Assembly (NCBI GenBank): GCA_016931535.1
Contig: JAFGEP010000016.1
Span: forward strand, 1-39,521
Source of the DNA: Bradymonadales bacterium
Lineage (GTDB): Bacteria; Myxococcota_A; Bradymonadia; JAFGEP01
Direction of reading: 5' to 3'
Length of the DNA stretch: 39,521 nucleotides
Part shown: positions 27,085-34,904 of the stretch, piece by piece
Layout: every line of letters starts with the position of its first letter
How positions within the stretch are numbered: the stretch's first letter is position 1
The notes under the pieces: model-generated
Database searches by the model: none
What the model saw: the letters and a program-made list of their open reading frames with translations, nothing else
What the model was told of the DNA's origin: nothing
Made by a program: the position numbers and the translations under genes

Positions 27085-29943
27085 TCACAGCAGGTCGCGC
27101 AGGTATCTTCCGGTATGGCTGGTCGGATGGTCGGCGACCTGCTCGGGCGTCCCCATGACCACGATCTCGCCTCCTGCCCCACCCCCCTCCGGGCCGAGAT
27201 CCACCAGGAAGTCGGCGGTCTTGATGATGTCGAGGTTGTGCTCGATCATGATCACGGTGTTGCCCGCGTCGGTCAGGGTCTGGATGACCGCCAGCAGCTT
27301 CTGGATATCGTCGAAGTGGAGGCCGGTGGAGGGCTCGTCCAGGATGTAGAGGGTATCTCCGGTGGCCACCTTGGCCAGCTCACGGCTCAGCTTGATGCGT
27401 TGCGCCTCGCCGCCGGAGAGGGTGGGGCTGGGCTGTCCCAGCTGGAGGTATCCCAGGCCGACGTCGAGCAGGGTTCTCAAGATGCGCTGGATCGCGCGGT
27501 GCGTCTGGAACAGCTCGCCGGCCTGCTCGACCGCCAGGTTCAGGATATCGGCGATGCTGTGGCCCCGGTACTTGACCCTGAGTGTGGCGTCGTTGAACCG
27601 TTTTCCGCCGCACTGTTCGCAGGTGACGTAGACGTCGGGCAGAAAGTGCATCTCGATCCGGCGCACGCCCGCCCCTTCGCAGGCTTCGCACCGCCCGCCC
27701 TTCACGTTGAAGCTGAACCGCCCCGGCTGGAACCCGTACATGTGGGACTCCGGTAACCTGGCGAACAGGCTACGGATGTGGTCGAACACCTTGGTATAGG
27801 TGGCCGGGTTGCTGCGCGGTGTCCGGCCGATGGGGCTCTGGTCGATGTCGATGACCTTGTCGATCACCTCCAGGCCGTCGATGTGGCTGTGCTCTCCCAC
27901 GGTCAGATTGCTCTGGTACAGGTGGCGTGCCAGAGCCGGGTAGAGCGTCTCGTTGACCAGGCTGGATTTGCCCGCGCCCGACACGCCGGTGACACAGGTG
28001 AACAGTCCAACGGGAAAGGGGACGTCGATCCCTTTCAGGTTGTTGGCCCGAGCCCCACGCACCACCAGGTGCCCGCGTCTGGGCGGCCGCCTTCTGGGCG
28101 GTATCTGGATGGCGAGCTCGTTTCGGAGGTAGCGGCCGGTCAGGCTGCCCGGGGCGCTCCGGATCGCATCGGGACCGCCGGTCGCCACCACGTAGCCACC
28201 CTGTAACCCGGCTCCCGGGCCGAAATCGATGATCCAGTCGCTCTCCTCCATGGTCTCCCGATCGTGCTCCACCACGATCACCGTGTTGCCGAGATCTCTC
28301 AGGTGCTTGAGGGTGGCCAACAACCTGCGGTTGTCGCGCTGGTGCAGGCCGATGCTGGGCTCATCCAGGATGTACAGCACGCCGGTCAGCTCGCTGCCGA
28401 GCTGAGAGGCGAGGCGGATGCGCTGGGCCTCTCCCCCCGAGAGGGAGGGACCCGAACGGTCCAGCGTGAGGTAGTTCAGCCCGACGTCGTTCAAAAACTT
28501 CAGGCGGTTGGAGATCTCCTTGAGGAGCTCGACGGCGATGAGGGCATCGTTGCCGGGAAGGGTCAGGTTGGAGAAGAACTGGTAGCACTCCTGGACGGTG
28601 GAGCGGTTGACCTCGACGACGGTCTTGCCGCCCACCAGCACCGCCCGGCTTTCGGCCCGCAGTCGGCTGCCCTGGCAGAGATCACAGGGGGCTTCCGACA
28701 GGTAGCCGGCGAAGTACTCGCGGTAGGCCTCGTTTTCTGCCTCCTTGAAGCGGCGCATCAGGTAGGGGAGCACCCCCTCGAACGCCAGGGTGGCGCTGCG
28801 TTTTCTGCCGTCCAGGGTGAGCTCGAACAGCTCCCCCTCCGAGCCGTACAGCAGCAGCTGTTTCAGGCTTTCGGGCAGGTCCCGATACGGTGTCTGGAGG
28901 GTCTCCCCATACCCCTCCACCAGCGCCTTGACGATCCGCCAGTTCAACCGCTGGGCGCGACTGAAGCGACGGTTCCAGACGGTGATGGCTCCCTCTTCCA
29001 GCGAGAGATCGGGGTCGATCACCTTGTCGGGGTCCATTGCCAGGGCCGTCCCCAGACCGTTGCACCGGGTGCACATCCCCAACGGGCTGTTGAAGGAGAA
29101 GCTCTGGGGGGTGAGCTCGGGGAAGGACAACCCGCAGAGGTCGCAGCCCAGCCGTTCGGAAAAAAGCTGATCCGGCTGGAATCCCTCCCTGGTCTGGATG
29201 CTGATGCTGCAACGCCCGTCGCCCACCTTGAGGGCGGTCTCCACCGAGTCGGTCAGACGCGCTTCGACGGAGGGGCCCATCACCAGCCTGTCCACCACCA
29301 CGTCGATGGTGTGCCGCACCTGTTTCGGAATCCTGTCCAGCTCGGCGAGGTCCACCAGCTCCCCGTCCAGGCGGATCCGGGAGTACCCCTCTTTGCGGAG
29401 CTGGTCGAACAGGTCGCGGAACTCCCCCTTGCGGTTCTGGACGATGGGGGCCAGCAGCAGAAAGCGGGTGTCGGGTGCCAGCTGCATCAAGGTCTTGACG
29501 ATGGTGGCGCTGTCCATCCTCCCTACGGGTCGACCGCAACCGGTGCAGGTCTGCTTTCCGACGCGGGCCCAGAGCACGCGAAGGTAGTCGTAGATCTCGG
29601 TGATGGTCCCGACGGTGGATCGGGGGTTGTTGCTGGCCGCCTTCTGCTCGATGCTGATGGTGGGGGAAAGCCCCCGGATATAGTCGTAGTCGGGTTTGTC
29701 CAGCTGGCCGAGGAACTGGCGGGCATAGGCCGACAGGCTCTCCACGTATCTGCGCTGGCCTTCGGCGAAGAGGGTGTCGAAGGCCAAAGACGACTTCCCG
29801 GAGCCGCTGGGACCGGTCAGCACCACCAGCTTGCGCTTGGGAATCTCCAGGTAGAGGTTCTTCAGGTTATGCTGGCGCGCTCCCTTGATGATGATCTTGT
29901 CGGGTTCCAACGCCGTCGCCGTTGTTGCGGGTCTGGACGCCAT
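27085..29943 (-). CDS. uvrA: Excinuclease ABC subunit A
   Basis: This 952-residue DNA damage sensor of nucleotide excision repair dimerises, works with UvrB and hands over the lesion for UvrC cutting. It has two ABC ATPase modules, each split by zinc/DNA-binding insertions. Walker A 1 is GPSGSGKSS with K50; Walker A 2 is GVSGAGKSS. Signature motifs read LSGGEAQRIRLA and LSGGEAQRIKL. Zinc-type cysteine pairs are CDLCGLSF...CTRC and CEACEGAG...CEQCGG. Length and domain order are those of normal bacterial UvrA (about 940). The ATG at 29943 is taken because the conserved part begins about 15 residues later; no strong Shine-Dalgarno is visible. It is convergent with the kinase gene and divergent from the caspase-like gene. 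An SOS-type operator was not seen. Confidence 0.97.
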   Translation of the reverse strand: MASRPATTATALEPDKIIIKGARQHNLKNLYLEIPKRKLVVLTGPSGSGKSSLAFDTLFAEGQRRYVESLSAYARQFLGQLDKPDYDYIRGLSPTISIEQKAASNNPRSTVGTITEIYDYLRVLWARVGKQTCTGCGRPVGRMDSATIVKTLMQLAPDTRFLLLAPIVQNRKGEFRDLFDQLRKEGYSRIRLDGELVDLAELDRIPKQVRHTIDVVVDRLVMGPSVEARLTDSVETALKVGDGRCSISIQTREGFQPDQLFSERLGCDLCGLSFPELTPQSFSFNSPLGMCTRCNGLGTALAMDPDKVIDPDLSLEEGAITVWNRRFSRAQRLNWRIVKALVEGYGETLQTPYRDLPESLKQLLLYGSEGELFELTLDGRKRSATLAFEGVLPYLMRRFKEAENEAYREYFAGYLSEAPCDLCQGSRLRAESRAVLVGGKTVVEVNRSTVQECYQFFSNLTLPGNDALIAVELLKEISNRLKFLNDVGLNYLTLDRSGPSLSGGEAQRIRLASQLGSELTGVLYILDEPSIGLHQRDNRRLLATLKHLRDLGNTVIVVEHDRETMEESDWIIDFGPGAGLQGGYVVATGGPDAIRSAPGSLTGRYLRNELAIQIPPRRRPPRRGHLVVRGARANNLKGIDVPFPVGLFTCVTGVSGAGKSSLVNETLYPALARHLYQSNLTVGEHSHIDGLEVIDKVIDIDQSPIGRTPRSNPATYTKVFDHIRSLFARLPESHMYGFQPGRFSFNVKGGRCEACEGAGVRRIEMHFLPDVYVTCEQCGGKRFNDATLRVKYRGHSIADILNLAVEQAGELFQTHRAIQRILRTLLDVGLGYLQLGQPSPTLSGGEAQRIKLSRELAKVATGDTLYILDEPSTGLHFDDIQKLLAVIQTLTDAGNTVIMIEHNLDIIKTADFLVDLGPEGGGAGGEIVVMGTPEQVADHPTSHTGRYLRDLL

Positions 29944-30226
29944 GCGCGGTACGCCCGGAGTGGACCACTCGCTCCCCCCGGGGTACGCGACGGGCGGGAG
30001 CCAAACGATCAGGCCACAACCGGGATGGGTCTGTCAATGCCACCCCGTCGGTCGGCGTCGGCGGCCAAGAGGAGCGAGTGGCATGTGGTGCGACGACCTT
30101 GCCCCCGGCTCCATTTCACCATAGGCTTTCGAATTGGCCAGGTTTCCTCTTGCCTACCGGTCTGGCCCCGGGGTGGCCTGAGGGCAGGGAATCGGATTTT
30201 CGACAACATCAAAAACGGGGTACGCG

Positions 30227-31528
30227 ATGGTGGCAGGGCGTGTGACATCGATCCAGGATCGCGATCGAAGAGGGGACGCGATCGGGTTGACGATCCTCAT
30301 GGCGATCTTTCTCTTTGGAGTGCGCCCGGGATGGGCACAGGAAGCCGCTGTGGAGTCGGAGCAGCCCCAACAGGAGGTCGCCGATTTCTCGGGGAGGTGG
30401 TCCACCACCTACGGAGTGCTCGAGCTCACCCAACAAGGGGACTCGGCGCGCGGTACCTATAGCTATGGCGGCGGATCCAGCATCGAGGGCAGGGTGAACG
30501 GCAACCGGCTCCAGTTCCGCTACCGCGAGCCCATCGCCACCGGCGAGGGCTGGTTCGAGATGGCCACCGACGGCCAGTCTTTTGCGGGGCAGTGGCGAGA
30601 GGACGGCGCATCGAGCTGGTATGCCTGGACCGGGACCCGCTTTACCCCACCGATTCCAACCGATGCCGCTACCGGCATGTCCGGGCTGTTTGACACCACC
30701 TACGGCCGCCTGCGGCTGTTCCGCTCGGGGGAGGAGGTGGTGGGCAGTTACAGCTTTCAAGGGGGGAGCAGCATAGAGGGCCGGATGGAAGGGAACCGCC
30801 TGGTCTTTCGCTACACCGAGCCCACCGCCGCCGGTGAGGGCTGGTTCGAGATGGCTCCCGACGGATCCATGTTCGAGGGGGCCTGGCGGGCAGACGGAAC
30901 CGACCACTGGTCCAGCTGGGTGGGAGAGCGGGTGCAGCCCGTGCAGGGGATCATGTGGCTGGTGGTCCTGGAGGCTCCCTGGGAGCTCAGCCTTGCCGAG
31001 AACGAGTACTCCTTCGGGGAGATGCTGCGGGCCTACTTCGAGCGCTACCCTCATGTCCGGGTGCGCCACCGCCGCTTCTACGACCTGGAGGATTTCCGCC
31101 GGGCAACCTCGGCACTGGCCTTCCTGGCCGAACCGGTGGCCTTGCTGGTCGCCGGCCACGGTCAGGGCGGCCAGCTGATGTCGGAGGGGGAGCGGATCCC
31201 CCCCGACGAGATCGGCCGGGCGCTGGCAAAAGCCCCCAATGTGTTTGTGGTGCACTTCTCCAGCTGCGAGATGATGACCGGCACCGCTCCCGAGGAGATC
31301 AAGGCCCAGCTTCCCGAGGGACGGTCGGTGGCCATCTCCGGGTACGCCACCTCCGTGGACTGGTCGGCCTCCGCCTTGCTGGAGTTTTTCTATCTCGACC
31401 TGGTGCTGGGAAGGGGCATGCAGCCCGGGGTAGCCGCCCATGCGGTGCTGCGTGATCTGGCCTTCGCAGGGGACCAAACAGACGTCTATTCACCGCTGGG
31501 TGCGGCACAATTTCGATTCGTCGAGTAG
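30227..31528 (+). CDS. Secreted protein with two lipocalin-like repeats and a caspase/CHAT-like domain
   Basis: This 433-residue exported protein has a signal with core IGLTILMAIFLFG and likely cut after GWA (about residue 37). Two repeats of about 83 residues follow, at 54-138 and 153-235. They share the pattern G-W/L-x-TTYG, then SSIEGR, then GEGWFEMA and FxGxWR, and look like small beta-barrel/lipocalin-like modules. Residues 240-433 look like a clan-CD peptidase fold: strand AEPVALLVAGHG with H311, then strand NVFVVHFSSC with C347, 36 residues later. The segment after that (AISGYATSVDWSASALLEFF, then YLDLVLGRGM) matches the layout of CHAT/caspase C-terminal parts. Activity and substrate are unknown. 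CHAT domains are usually intracellular, so export with lipocalin-like repeats is unusual. The start has a weak GGGG upstream. The next gene begins 29 bp after the stop. Confidence 0.65.
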   Translation: MVAGRVTSIQDRDRRGDAIGLTILMAIFLFGVRPGWAQEAAVESEQPQQEVADFSGRWSTTYGVLELTQQGDSARGTYSYGGGSSIEGRVNGNRLQFRYREPIATGEGWFEMATDGQSFAGQWREDGASSWYAWTGTRFTPPIPTDAATGMSGLFDTTYGRLRLFRSGEEVVGSYSFQGGSSIEGRMEGNRLVFRYTEPTAAGEGWFEMAPDGSMFEGAWRADGTDHWSSWVGERVQPVQGIMWLVVLEAPWELSLAENEYSFGEMLRAYFERYPHVRVRHRRFYDLEDFRRATSALAFLAEPVALLVAGHGQGGQLMSEGERIPPDEIGRALAKAPNVFVVHFSSCEMMTGTAPEEIKAQLPEGRSVAISGYATSVDWSASALLEFFYLDLVLGRGMQPGVAAHAVLRDLAFAGDQTDVYSPLGAAQFRFVE

Positions 31529-31557
31529 AAAACCCTGTTCGTCGTGCGGGAGGGGTC

Positions 31558-32517
31558 ATGTCGGGCTCGCGCATTACAGTGACCAGACCTCTGGTGGGGA
31601 GCTGGCGAGAGATCCTGGTGGAGGCCGGCGAGGTGGTCCTCGTCGGTACCCCCGAGCGATGCGACCGGGATCGATTGCGCCGAGAGCTGGCCACGGCGGA
31701 CGCCCTGGTCTGCCTGTTGACCGATCGGATCGACCGCGAGCTCATCGAGGCGGCGCCCAGGCTGAAGGTGATCGGCAACTGCGCGGTGGGGGTGGACAAC
31801 ATCGATGTCCAGGCCGCCTTCGAACGCGGGATCACCATCTGTCACACCCCCGGGATGCTGACCAACGCCACGGCCGATCTCACCATGGCTCTGCTGCTGG
31901 CGGTGGCTCGCCGGATTGTGGAAGCTGATCGGTTCGTGCGGGAGGGGGGGTGGACGGTGTGGCAGCCTGGCCTGATCCTGGGGTTGGAGCTTTCCGGATC
32001 GACGCTTGGCATCCTGGGCATGGGCCGCATCGGCCAGGCGGTGGCGCAGCGGGCGGTGGCCTTTGGTCTGAAGGTGGTCTACTGGGATCGGCAGCCGGTC
32101 CAGGAGGCGCAGTCCATCCCCGCCGAGTACCTGGAGCTCGATGACCTGCTGGGGCAAAGCGACATCGTCTGCCTCCACCTGCCGTTGACCTTGGAGACCG
32201 AGCAGCTGATGAACCGGGAACGCCTGGGCGCCATGAAGCCGGGATCGATCCTGATCAACACGGCGCGCGGGCGGATCGTCGACGAGGAGGCGCTGGTCCA
32301 ATCTCTTCGCTCCGGCCACCTGTCGGGCGCAGGGCTGGATGTGTACGAGCGGGAGCCGGAGATCCATCCCGGGCTGTTGGAGCTGAAGCAGGTCGTGCTG
32401 TTGCCCCACATCGGCTCCGCCACCCACCGGACGCGGACCGCCATGGCCAGCGCCGTCTGTCGAGATGTCGTCAAGGTGCTGGGTGGACAGCGGCCGGAGC
32501 ATCCACTGGTCGTTTGA
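31558..32517 (+). CDS. D-2-hydroxyacid dehydrogenase, glyoxylate/hydroxypyruvate reductase type
   Basis: This 319-residue NAD(P)-dependent enzyme is predicted to interconvert a 2-keto acid such as glyoxylate or hydroxypyruvate and its D-2-hydroxyacid. The nucleotide-binding loop GMGRIG is at 154-159, preceded by the family segment GVDNIDVQAAFERG. The catalytic residues of the family are all visible: R238 in NTARGRIVDE, E266 in YEREPE and H284 in LPHIGSAT. No ACT or other regulatory domain follows, which separates it from long SerA forms; length is usual for GRHPR/GhrB-like enzymes. GGAGGGGTC immediately before the ATG supports the start. The gene lies 29 bp after the caspase-like gene and could share its transcript, although no functional link is evident. 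Confidence 0.9.
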   Translation: MSGSRITVTRPLVGSWREILVEAGEVVLVGTPERCDRDRLRRELATADALVCLLTDRIDRELIEAAPRLKVIGNCAVGVDNIDVQAAFERGITICHTPGMLTNATADLTMALLLAVARRIVEADRFVREGGWTVWQPGLILGLELSGSTLGILGMGRIGQAVAQRAVAFGLKVVYWDRQPVQEAQSIPAEYLELDDLLGQSDIVCLHLPLTLETEQLMNRERLGAMKPGSILINTARGRIVDEEALVQSLRSGHLSGAGLDVYEREPEIHPGLLELKQVVLLPHIGSATHRTRTAMASAVCRDVVKVLGGQRPEHPLVV

Positions 32518-32613
32518 GATCCGAGGGTGAAAGCACCGCTTTACGGCGTCCTTGCGCACGATTATCATGTTGCCTGTCTGGTTCCGCAGCGATCGCGACT
32601 GGGTTGAGCCGCC

Positions 32614-33399
32614 GTGAGAGTCCGTTTTACAGGCATGACCGACACGGGGATGACGAGGGATGGCAACGAGGACTCCTTCTTCATCTCGGAGACCGAGGCG
32701 CTGGCTCTGGTGGCCGATGGCATGGGTGGACATCGGTCGGGAGAGGTCGCCTCCTCCATGGCCATCGAGGTGATCCGAGACTACTACGCCAAGACCCTGG
32801 CCGACCTCAGCGACAACATCCGGTTCAGGCTCCTCTCCTGGCCCTTTGGCCGCCGCAAGCCGGAACATGCGGAGGAAAGACGGCTGATCGAGGCGACCAT
32901 GATCGCCAACCACAAGATCTTCAACCATGCCACCCGCCACGAAGAGTGCCGGGGCATGGGAACGACCCTGGTCGGGGCTTACTTCCTGGAAGCCGGAGCC
33001 TACTTCATCCATGTCGGCGACAGCCGCGCCTACCGATTCCGCCAGGGCAAGCTGAGCCTGCTCACCAGCGATCACAGTCTGGCCAACGAGTACCTCCAGA
33101 TGGGAATCCTACGGCCCGACGAGATCGACCACTTCCCGTACCGCAACGTGATCACGAGAGCACTGGGGCTCAACGATACGGTTGAACCGGAGGTCCAGTT
33201 CGAAACGCTCCAGGGGGGAGACATCTACCTGTTCTGTTCGGATGGGCTCTCCGATCCGCTGTCGGACCAGGAGATCTCGAAGATCATCCGGAACAACAAG
33301 GACCTCGACGAGATCTGTCGCACGCTGATTGCGGCGGCCAATACCGCGGGGGGACCCGACAACATCACCGCGGTGCTGGCACAGACCCTCCGGGATTGA
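32614..33399 (+). CDS. PP2C-family serine/threonine protein phosphatase
   Basis: This 261-residue soluble metal-dependent phosphatase removes phosphate from Ser/Thr residues and usually counters Hanks-type kinases. The family motifs are all present: DGNEDS (D20), VADGMGGHRSGE (D35), GMGTTLVG, HVGDSRAYR, LFCSDGLSD and GGPDNITAVL, giving the acidic residues for two metal ions. There are no transmembrane or sensor domains. The GTG start at 32614 is chosen because the first residues (VRVRFTGMTDTGMTRDGNED) fit the expected N-terminal strand; the next ATG (32635) would remove it. Shine-Dalgarno is weak. A kinase-like gene lies 5.5 kb upstream and a link is possible but unproven. A 6-bp hairpin GACCGG-ccgc-CCGGTC overlaps the stop. 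Confidence 0.92.
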   Translation: MRVRFTGMTDTGMTRDGNEDSFFISETEALALVADGMGGHRSGEVASSMAIEVIRDYYAKTLADLSDNIRFRLLSWPFGRRKPEHAEERRLIEATMIANHKIFNHATRHEECRGMGTTLVGAYFLEAGAYFIHVGDSRAYRFRQGKLSLLTSDHSLANEYLQMGILRPDEIDHFPYRNVITRALGLNDTVEPEVQFETLQGGDIYLFCSDGLSDPLSDQEISKIIRNNKDLDEICRTLIAAANTAGGPDNITAVLAQTLRD

Positions 33400-33663
33400 C
33401 CGGCCGCCCGGTCGGCAGCGCGGCGAACGCTCCTGCCATCCTTCGACACAGACTCAGCCAAACGGTCAGATCCCGACCCTCGACAGGAAATCACCCAAAC
33501 GGCCAAATTCAGCAGTCCTGGCTGGGGTGGAAACGGCCCGGCGTTCTTCTGGGGACAACCTGTGCAATGGACCTGCGTCTTCGACGAAAACCCCCATGCA
33601 CATCCAGATCCGCTACCCGTGGAGCAGGGCGGGTTTGGCTTGGGGACACGCATGGGGTTGGGC

Positions 33664-34875
33664 ATGCAAGAAATGGAAGGTGGTGAGGCACCCACAGCCC
33701 TCGAGGATCTCGGCGAACACCAGCAGCCCATCTGGGAGACCGAGGACTGGTATGGGCTGCTGCTGTGGTGCGTGGAAGGGATCGGGTCGGCCCGCTACAG
33801 GCTGCTGGTCGAACGTCTGGGGGGAGCCAGGCAGGCGGTGAGCGCCGGCCCACAGGAATGCGCCAGGTTGCTCGGCACTCCGTGGCTGTTTGACAATTTC
33901 CAGAGATCGTGGCCTGTAGAGAGCTGTCAGGAGCAGCTGGTCGGGCAACTGGAGAAGGGCCAGATCACGGTCCTGAAGCTGGGATGGCATCGCTTTCCCG
34001 CCTTGTTGCAGGCGCTGGGGGAGCCCGAGTGGCTGTTCGTCCGGGGCGACCCGGCTGCCCTGCAGCTCCCCCTGGCTGCCATCGTGGGTACCCGGGCGGC
34101 GAGGATGGAGGGGATCCGATGGGCCCAAAGGGTGGTGGGCTGGTGTGTCCAGCGGGGGTGGCATACGGTGTCGGGGGGAGCGCTGGGGGTGGACGGGGCG
34201 GTGCATCGGGCCACCATCGACCGGAAGGCGACCACCGTGGTGGTCATGCCGGCCGGTTTGCTGCACCTGGCCCCTCGATCTCAGCGATCCCTGTTTGAGG
34301 CAGTTGTCGACCATGGGGGTTGTCTGGTATCAGAGCACCCGCCTTGTCGGACACCGCGGTCGCAGCTGTTCGTCCGGAGAAACCGCCTGATCAGCGGGCT
34401 GGCTGCCTTCACGGTCGTGATCCGGGCCCCTCTGCATAGTGGGGCCCTGATCACCGCGGCCTGGGCAAGACGGCAAGAGCGGCCGGTATACGCGGTTCCG
34501 GGGTCGCCGGAGGATCTCACCACCCTGGGCTGTCTGGAGGTGATCCGAAGCGGAGGCCACCTGATCGCCTCGGCCGAGGATCTCCCCCGCCGGTGGGAGA
34601 GCGTCGGGCGGGTAGAAAGCACACCGGCCGCCAAGGGCGATACCGAGGAGCCGCGGTTGGCGGAGCTGCCGATCGGGAAGGAGCAGCGAGCATTGATGGA
34701 GATCCTGAGGTCCGGTCCCTGCTCACTGGAAGAGCTGGTGGCCGAATTGGGAAAAGACCTCGGCACCATCACCACCGCGGTAACGCAACTGGTGCTTTGG
34801 GGACACATCCGGCAGATCGGACCGGCTCTCTACTCGGCAGCCGGTTGTAGCCGGCGGTATCCCAGAAGCCCGTGA
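33664..34875 (+). CDS. dprA: DNA processing protein DprA (Smf)
   Basis: DprA binds incoming single-stranded DNA and loads RecA during natural transformation. The Rossmann-like core shows AAIVGTRAAR, HTVSGGALGVDGAVHRAT, LVSEHPP, RRNRLISGLA, HSGALITAA and RPVYAVPG in the usual order. A helix-hairpin-helix-like N-terminal segment (GIGSARYRLLVERLGG) and a C-terminal winged-helix region (LMEILRSGPCSLEELVAEL) complete the common DprA layout. The frame is open from 33562, but the first 30 residues there are not protein-like; ATGs at 33652 and 33664 are better, and 33664 gives 403 residues. Shine-Dalgarno is weak (GGGG). It stands 29 bp before topA, in the dprA-topA-trmFO order seen in many bacteria. 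Confidence 0.92.
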   Translation: MQEMEGGEAPTALEDLGEHQQPIWETEDWYGLLLWCVEGIGSARYRLLVERLGGARQAVSAGPQECARLLGTPWLFDNFQRSWPVESCQEQLVGQLEKGQITVLKLGWHRFPALLQALGEPEWLFVRGDPAALQLPLAAIVGTRAARMEGIRWAQRVVGWCVQRGWHTVSGGALGVDGAVHRATIDRKATTVVVMPAGLLHLAPRSQRSLFEAVVDHGGCLVSEHPPCRTPRSQLFVRRNRLISGLAAFTVVIRAPLHSGALITAAWARRQERPVYAVPGSPEDLTTLGCLEVIRSGGHLIASAEDLPRRWESVGRVESTPAAKGDTEEPRLAELPIGKEQRALMEILRSGPCSLEELVAELGKDLGTITTAVTQLVLWGHIRQIGPALYSAAGCSRRYPRSP

Positions 34876-34904
34876 GTCAACATAACCCGTAACTTGTAGA
34901 GCCT

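Noticed and set aside
28264..30462. A 732-codon forward frame opposite uvrA
   Set aside because: It lies mostly antisense to uvrA, whose motifs and length are normal.
33400..33663. An extra gene or N-terminal domain before dprA
   Set aside because: Frames are short and not protein-like, and the DprA fold starts after 33664.
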